Below the pieces are notes generated by a model that did no database searches, had not been told where the DNA came from, and saw nothing but the letters and a program-made list of their open reading frames with translations. A DNA stretch of 8,530 nt, from the NCBI GenBank assembly GCA_035570275.1, contig DATMNI010000211.1:1-8530 (forward strand), in the 5' to 3' direction. The DNA is from DATMNI01 sp035570275 (GTDB lineage Bacteria; Acidobacteriota; Terriglobia; Bryobacterales; Bryobacteraceae). A program made the position numbers and the translations under genes. This document shows, piece by piece, positions 6,470 to 8,530 of the stretch; within the stretch, counting starts at the first letter, position 1, and every line of letters begins with the position of its first letter.

Positions 6470-7323
6470 GCCGCCACTTCCACGCATTCGGCTTCCCAAA
6501 GCGGCTCGTCGGCGACGGCGTCCTCCATCTTGCCGACCCATAGTGTCACGTCGTCGTATTGAGTCGCTCCGGCTGCGAACATCTCAGTCTCCTGCATGAC
6601 GGCGTCCACAATGTCCCTGGCGCGCGATTCGGCGCAGGACTCCACCTTTTCCAGGAAACGCGGCCACCCCCACTCTTCGCCCCGCTGGTTCCGGGTTTCA
6701 CAAAGCCCGTCGGTGTACGCAACCATCAGGTCGCCGGGATTGACGGACACCATACCTTCGCGGTAACACGACTTGCGCACCATTCCGATCATCGGTCCGC
6801 CGGGTTCCAGAAAGATGGTTCGGTAGTGCCCGCCGTTCTTTCGCAGCACGAAGGGTGGTTCATGGCCGGCATTGACGTAATGCAAGCGCTGCTCCATTGG
6901 ATCGAACCGCGCCACAAACAGTGTCGCGTAACAGTTGTCGGGACAGATCTCATAGAACAGTTCGTGAATCGACCGTACCAGTTCCGGCAGGTCGGAGTTG
7001 TGGGTAAATCGCAAAGCCCGGATGGTGCTGTGGAGGGAAGAAGTCAGCATCGCGGCCGGCAGCCCTTTGGCCGACACATCGCCTACCGCCAACCCCAGAT
7101 TGCCCGCGCTCATCACGAAATAATCGATATAATCGCCACTCACGCCGCCGGCGGGGCGCCAGTCGCCGTAGTAATCCAGACCGGGAATGGCCGGCCGCAC
7201 CGTGGGGAAAATGCGTTCCTGCACCGAGCGGGCCGCTTCCCATTCTTGTTCACCGGAAATGATAGGACTGCCGCCGCGTGTTTTGATCGCAGGTGATTTG
7301 ATCATGGATACGTTGGGTGTCAT
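6466..7323 (-). CDS. PP2C-like serine/threonine phosphatase, RsbU/SpoIIE type
   Basis: A 285-residue cytoplasmic phosphatase with no sensory domain. A helical lead (EWEAARSVQERIFP, about 27-40) and PGLDYYGDWRPAGGVSGDY precede the core, as in RsbU-type proteins. Metal-binding positions are present: D64 in SGDY, D82 in VGDVSAKGLPAAM, D205 in YTDGLCETRN, and D257/D258 in QYDDVTLWV. NAGHEPP at about 151-157 is also typical. Such enzymes usually dephosphorylate anti-anti-sigma (STAS) proteins in partner-switching; no STAS or anti-sigma gene is visible here. I chose ATG 7323 over a GTG at 7383 because an AGGA/GAGAG purine stretch precedes the ATG, whereas the GTG has none. The TAG stop is formed by the GTAG head of REP copy B, after a tail of about 20 residues past the domain. 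It is on the same strand as the kinase operon, but a 230-nt repeat-filled gap makes co-transcription uncertain. Confidence 0.92.
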   Translation of the reverse strand: MTPNVSMIKSPAIKTRGGSPIISGEQEWEAARSVQERIFPTVRPAIPGLDYYGDWRPAGGVSGDYIDYFVMSAGNLGLAVGDVSAKGLPAAMLTSSLHSTIRALRFTHNSDLPELVRSIHELFYEICPDNCYATLFVARFDPMEQRLHYVNAGHEPPFVLRKNGGHYRTIFLEPGGPMIGMVRKSCYREGMVSVNPGDLMVAYTDGLCETRNQRGEEWGWPRFLEKVESCAESRARDIVDAVMQETEMFAAGATQYDDVTLWVGKMEDAVADEPLWEAECVEVAA

Positions 7324-7493
7324 CGGATTCTCTCGCTTCCTATTCACAGACGCCGCAAAATCCAATTTGGGCGCAGCCTTCACAAATATTTACAGGGGCG
7401 CAACTTGTTGAAATAAAAACACATTGGGCCGAAAATATACATCCACGCCCAGGCCGCCCGGTTCGTCACTCAAGAAGCGCCCGGAAGGCTCTG

Positions 7494-7510
7494 TACAATA
7501 CGTGTGGAGG
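7494..7510 (+). promoter_or_regulatory. Possible -10 and Shine-Dalgarno of the coiled-coil gene
   Basis: TACAAT at 7494-7499 resembles a -10 box. GGAGG at 7506-7510 is a strong ribosome site 5 nt before ATG 7516. If the -10 is used, the transcript would begin almost at the ribosome site. No convincing -35 is seen. The GGAGG supports the first of three in-frame ATGs. The divergent phosphatase gene shares this intergenic region (7324-7515); I saw no clear minus-strand promoter in it. Confidence 0.4.
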
Positions 7511-7515
7511 CACCC

Positions 7516-7560
7516 ATGTATCGCCTGCACATGTATCGCATACACATGTATCGCACCGCG
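7516..7560 (+). repeat. Three tandem 15-bp units carrying three in-frame ATGs
   Basis: ATGTATCGC recurs at 7516, 7531 and 7546, spaced exactly 15 bp. The first two units continue CTGCAC and ATACAC, and the third diverges (ACCGCG). The translation is MYRLH-MYRIH-MYRTA, so the coding frame is kept and each unit offers a start codon. Confidence 0.85.
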
Positions 7561-8070
7561 CTCTTCCTCTTACTGTCCCTGTTCGCCACAGTCGCCGCAT
7601 TGGCACAATCTGCCCCGCCAGACGCCCCGGCCCTGGCAGCCCTGGTGTCTGAGATCCACCAACTGCGCCAGGACCTGCAGGCAACCACCGTGGCCGCACA
7701 GCGGGTGCAGATCGCGTTGTTTCGGCTGCAGTCCCAAACTGCCGCCGTGGCGCGCGCCACTTCGCGTTTGGACGAAGTGCGCTCCAGGCTTGTCCCCGTC
7801 CAGTCCCACCACAAAGAGCTCGCCGTGCGGATTCCGCAGATCGAGGAAGAGCAGCGCAATTCCCACGATCCTACCGAGCTGAAAGCTTTGGCGGACGCGC
7901 TGCCGCACGTCAAGATTGACCTCGATCGCGCGGTCAGTGAAGAAGAGCGGTTGCAAGCCAGCGAGGCCGAGGCCGCATCGCAACTCCGCACCGAACAGGC
8001 GAGACTCAACGACCTGCAGGACCAGTTGGACAAGCTGGACCGAATCCTGGACGCCTTCAGTAAGAAGTGA
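7516..8070 (+). CDS. Secreted coiled-coil protein, function unknown
   Basis: A 184-residue protein from ATG 7516, chosen for the GGAGG 5 nt upstream. Residues 11-31 form a Sec-type signal peptide (MYRTALFLLLSLFATVAALA) with likely cleavage near ALA-Q31. The first ten residues are the repeated MYRxH units, which lengthen the n-region. The mature part is nearly all Ala/Gln/Glu/Leu/Arg-rich helix, with heptad-like segments at about 41-92, 100-115 and 119-181 and a break at SHDPTE (116-121). It ends in DAFSKK with no membrane anchor. It is probably a soluble periplasmic or exported coiled-coil protein; no enzymatic motif is seen. It resembles no family I can name beyond generic coiled coils. A palindromic repeat array follows its stop, and it is divergent from the phosphatase gene. 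Confidence 0.75.
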   Translation: MYRLHMYRIHMYRTALFLLLSLFATVAALAQSAPPDAPALAALVSEIHQLRQDLQATTVAAQRVQIALFRLQSQTAAVARATSRLDEVRSRLVPVQSHHKELAVRIPQIEEEQRNSHDPTELKALADALPHVKIDLDRAVSEEERLQASEAEAASQLRTEQARLNDLQDQLDKLDRILDAFSKK

Positions 8071-8082
8071 AGCGATCTTGGT

Positions 8083-8136
8083 GGGGCAGGTTGGCACCGG
8101 TTGGTTGGCACTATGTGGGGCAGCTTGGCAAGCTGC
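8083..8136. repeat. Degenerate repeat copies and a perfect palindrome
   Basis: Two diverged starts of the same motif occur at about 8083-8098 (GGGGCAGGTTGGCACC) and 8117-8136. The second contains the perfect palindrome GCAGCTT-GGC-AAGCTGC at 8120-8136. This abuts the first full unit of the 69-bp array directly, with no spacer, which looks like a junction between repeat variants. Confidence 0.65.
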
Positions 8137-8296
8137 GGCGGATTGGCAATCCGCCTGCCGGGAGCCGGCGCGCAGCCGAACTCCACAAGCGACTTTCGAG
8201 AGTGCGGCGGATTGGCAATCCGCCCGCCGGGAGCTGGCGCGCAGCCGAACTCCACAAGCGACTCTCGATAGTACGGCAGCTTGGCAATCCGCCTGC
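8134..8296. repeat. 69-bp tandem palindromic repeat, two full copies plus a partial
   Basis: Copy 1 is 8134-8202, copy 2 is 8203-8271, and a partial copy 3 starts at 8272 and fades after about 8296. Copies 1 and 2 differ at 4 of 69 positions. Each full unit contains an 8-bp-stem hairpin, GGCGGATT-GGC-AATCCGCC (8137-8155 and 8206-8224), and ends in an ACT-TCGA-AGT-like near-palindrome. In copy 3 (8275-8293) the left arm is GGCAGCTT but the right arm is AATCCGCC, so the stem has two mismatches. The array fills the space between two secreted-protein genes. Open frames through it on either strand are repetitive and not genes. I believe similar units recur in Solibacter-like genomes, but that is from memory. 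Confidence 0.85.
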
Positions 8297-8333
8297 TCCC
8301 GCTTTTGACGGGCGCCTGCGGCAACTAACGTCG

Positions 8334-8339
8334 TATAAT
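8334..8339 (+). promoter_or_regulatory. Consensus -10 box placing the start at the ATG
   Basis: A perfect TATAAT ends 6 nt before ATG 8346, so transcription would begin at or next to the start codon. No Shine-Dalgarno is present in the intervening CGGCGC. A TTGACG at 8305-8310 is 23 nt upstream of the -10, too far for a normal -35, so the upstream element is uncertain. Confidence 0.55.
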
Positions 8340-8345
8340 CGGCGC

Positions 8346-8530
8346 ATGTTCCGCTGCCTCTTTCTGATCTGCTGCGCCCCGCTGCTGTCCGCCCAATCGG
8401 ACGAGATTTCTGCCATGTTGAAGAATTCCGAAGCCGCCTGGAACCGCGGCGACCTGGTGGCGTTCGCTGCGGATTACGAGGACTCGCCCACCACCACCTT
8501 CGTCGGCAAAGAACTCACGCGCGGCGGCAC
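8346..8530 (+). CDS. Secreted DUF4440/SnoaL-like (NTF2-fold) protein, 5' part
   Basis: Sixty-one residues are visible before the window ends. Residues 1-17 (MFRCLFLICCAPLLSAQ) form a short Sec signal peptide with likely cleavage after Ala16 or Gln17. No lipobox is evident despite the Cys pair. The following helix and turn, AMLKNSEAAWNRGDLVAFAADY, then FVGKELTRGG, match the start of DUF4440/SnoaL-like NTF2-fold proteins (AWNRGDL, then a Y, then a TRGW-like motif). The family forms a cone-shaped pocket; many secreted members have no known substrate. ATG 8346 is chosen because it opens the signal peptide and follows TATAAT at leaderless spacing. The alternative internal Met24 would lose the signal. 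The 3' part lies beyond the window. Confidence 0.75.
   Translation, partial: MFRCLFLICCAPLLSAQSDEISAMLKNSEAAWNRGDLVAFAADYEDSPTTTFVGKELTRGG

Noticed and set aside
6559..7296. 245-codon plus-strand open frame opposite the phosphatase
   Set aside because: The minus strand encodes all PP2C metal-binding motifs. The plus frame has no recognisable motif and is His/Gln/Arg-rich in the way typical of antisense translation.
7324..7383. GTG start extending the phosphatase by 20 residues
   Set aside because: There is no ribosome site before the GTG. The ATG at 7323 has a purine-rich site, and the family's conserved region begins well inside it.
8134..8296. Possible CRISPR array
   Set aside because: The units are contiguous 69-bp tandem copies with near-identical content throughout. 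There are no unique spacers and no cas genes.
8111..8416. Open frames on both strands across the repeat array, with repeated peptide blocks
   Set aside because: The translations simply copy the 69-bp DNA repeat (69 is divisible by 3, so frames stay open). They overlap a real gene start at 8346.

Overview
The window looks like chromosomal, GC-rich DNA from an Acidobacteriota-type bacterium (Bryobacterales/Solibacter-like). This is an inference from three things: the density of PAS/REC/histidine-kinase signalling genes, the style of the small secreted proteins, and the intergenic palindromic repeats. No rRNA or marker gene is present to prove it.

Layout, left to right. Positions 3-260 (+) hold a decayed transposase-like zinc-ribbon fragment. 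A free-standing receiver-domain response regulator follows (388-774, +). Directly after its stop lies a roughly 120-bp segment bounded by imperfect inverted repeats (778-897). Next come a small predicted membrane protein (931-1200, -) and an AT-richer stretch, 1201-1760, with at most a broken or frameshifted reading frame. The core is a two-gene minus-strand signalling operon: a 630-residue REC-PAS-kinase-REC hybrid (4343-6235) overlaps by ATGA an 861-residue membrane kinase with PAS domains and a HisKA_2-type phosphoacceptor (1761-4346). Upstream on the same strand is a PP2C/RsbU-type phosphatase (6466-7323), separated from the hybrid gene by a REPIN-like pair of inverted REP elements and another perfect hairpin. 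Divergently on the + strand lies a secreted coiled-coil protein (7516-8070) with a triplicated start region. A 69-bp tandem palindromic repeat (8134-8296) follows, then the 5' part of a secreted DUF4440/SnoaL-like gene with a leaderless-looking start (8346 to the edge).

Working together: the membrane kinase probably senses a signal through its 8-helix N-terminus and its Cys-containing PAS domain, and passes phosphate to one or both receivers of the hybrid protein. No DNA-binding output domain is encoded here. Output would therefore go to a remote regulator, to the single-domain regulator at 388-774, or indirectly to the phosphatase (partner-switching). The hybrid's ATP-binding domain departs from consensus at three core positions, which suggests a weakened kinase acting as a phosphate conduit.

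I did not find a convincing new defence or mobile system. The most noteworthy signals are repeats and signalling oddities: the REP whose GTAG forms the phosphatase stop codon, the covarying hairpins, the chimeric palindrome in the 69-bp array, the degenerate ATPase motifs, and the inverted-repeat-bounded element after the response regulator.
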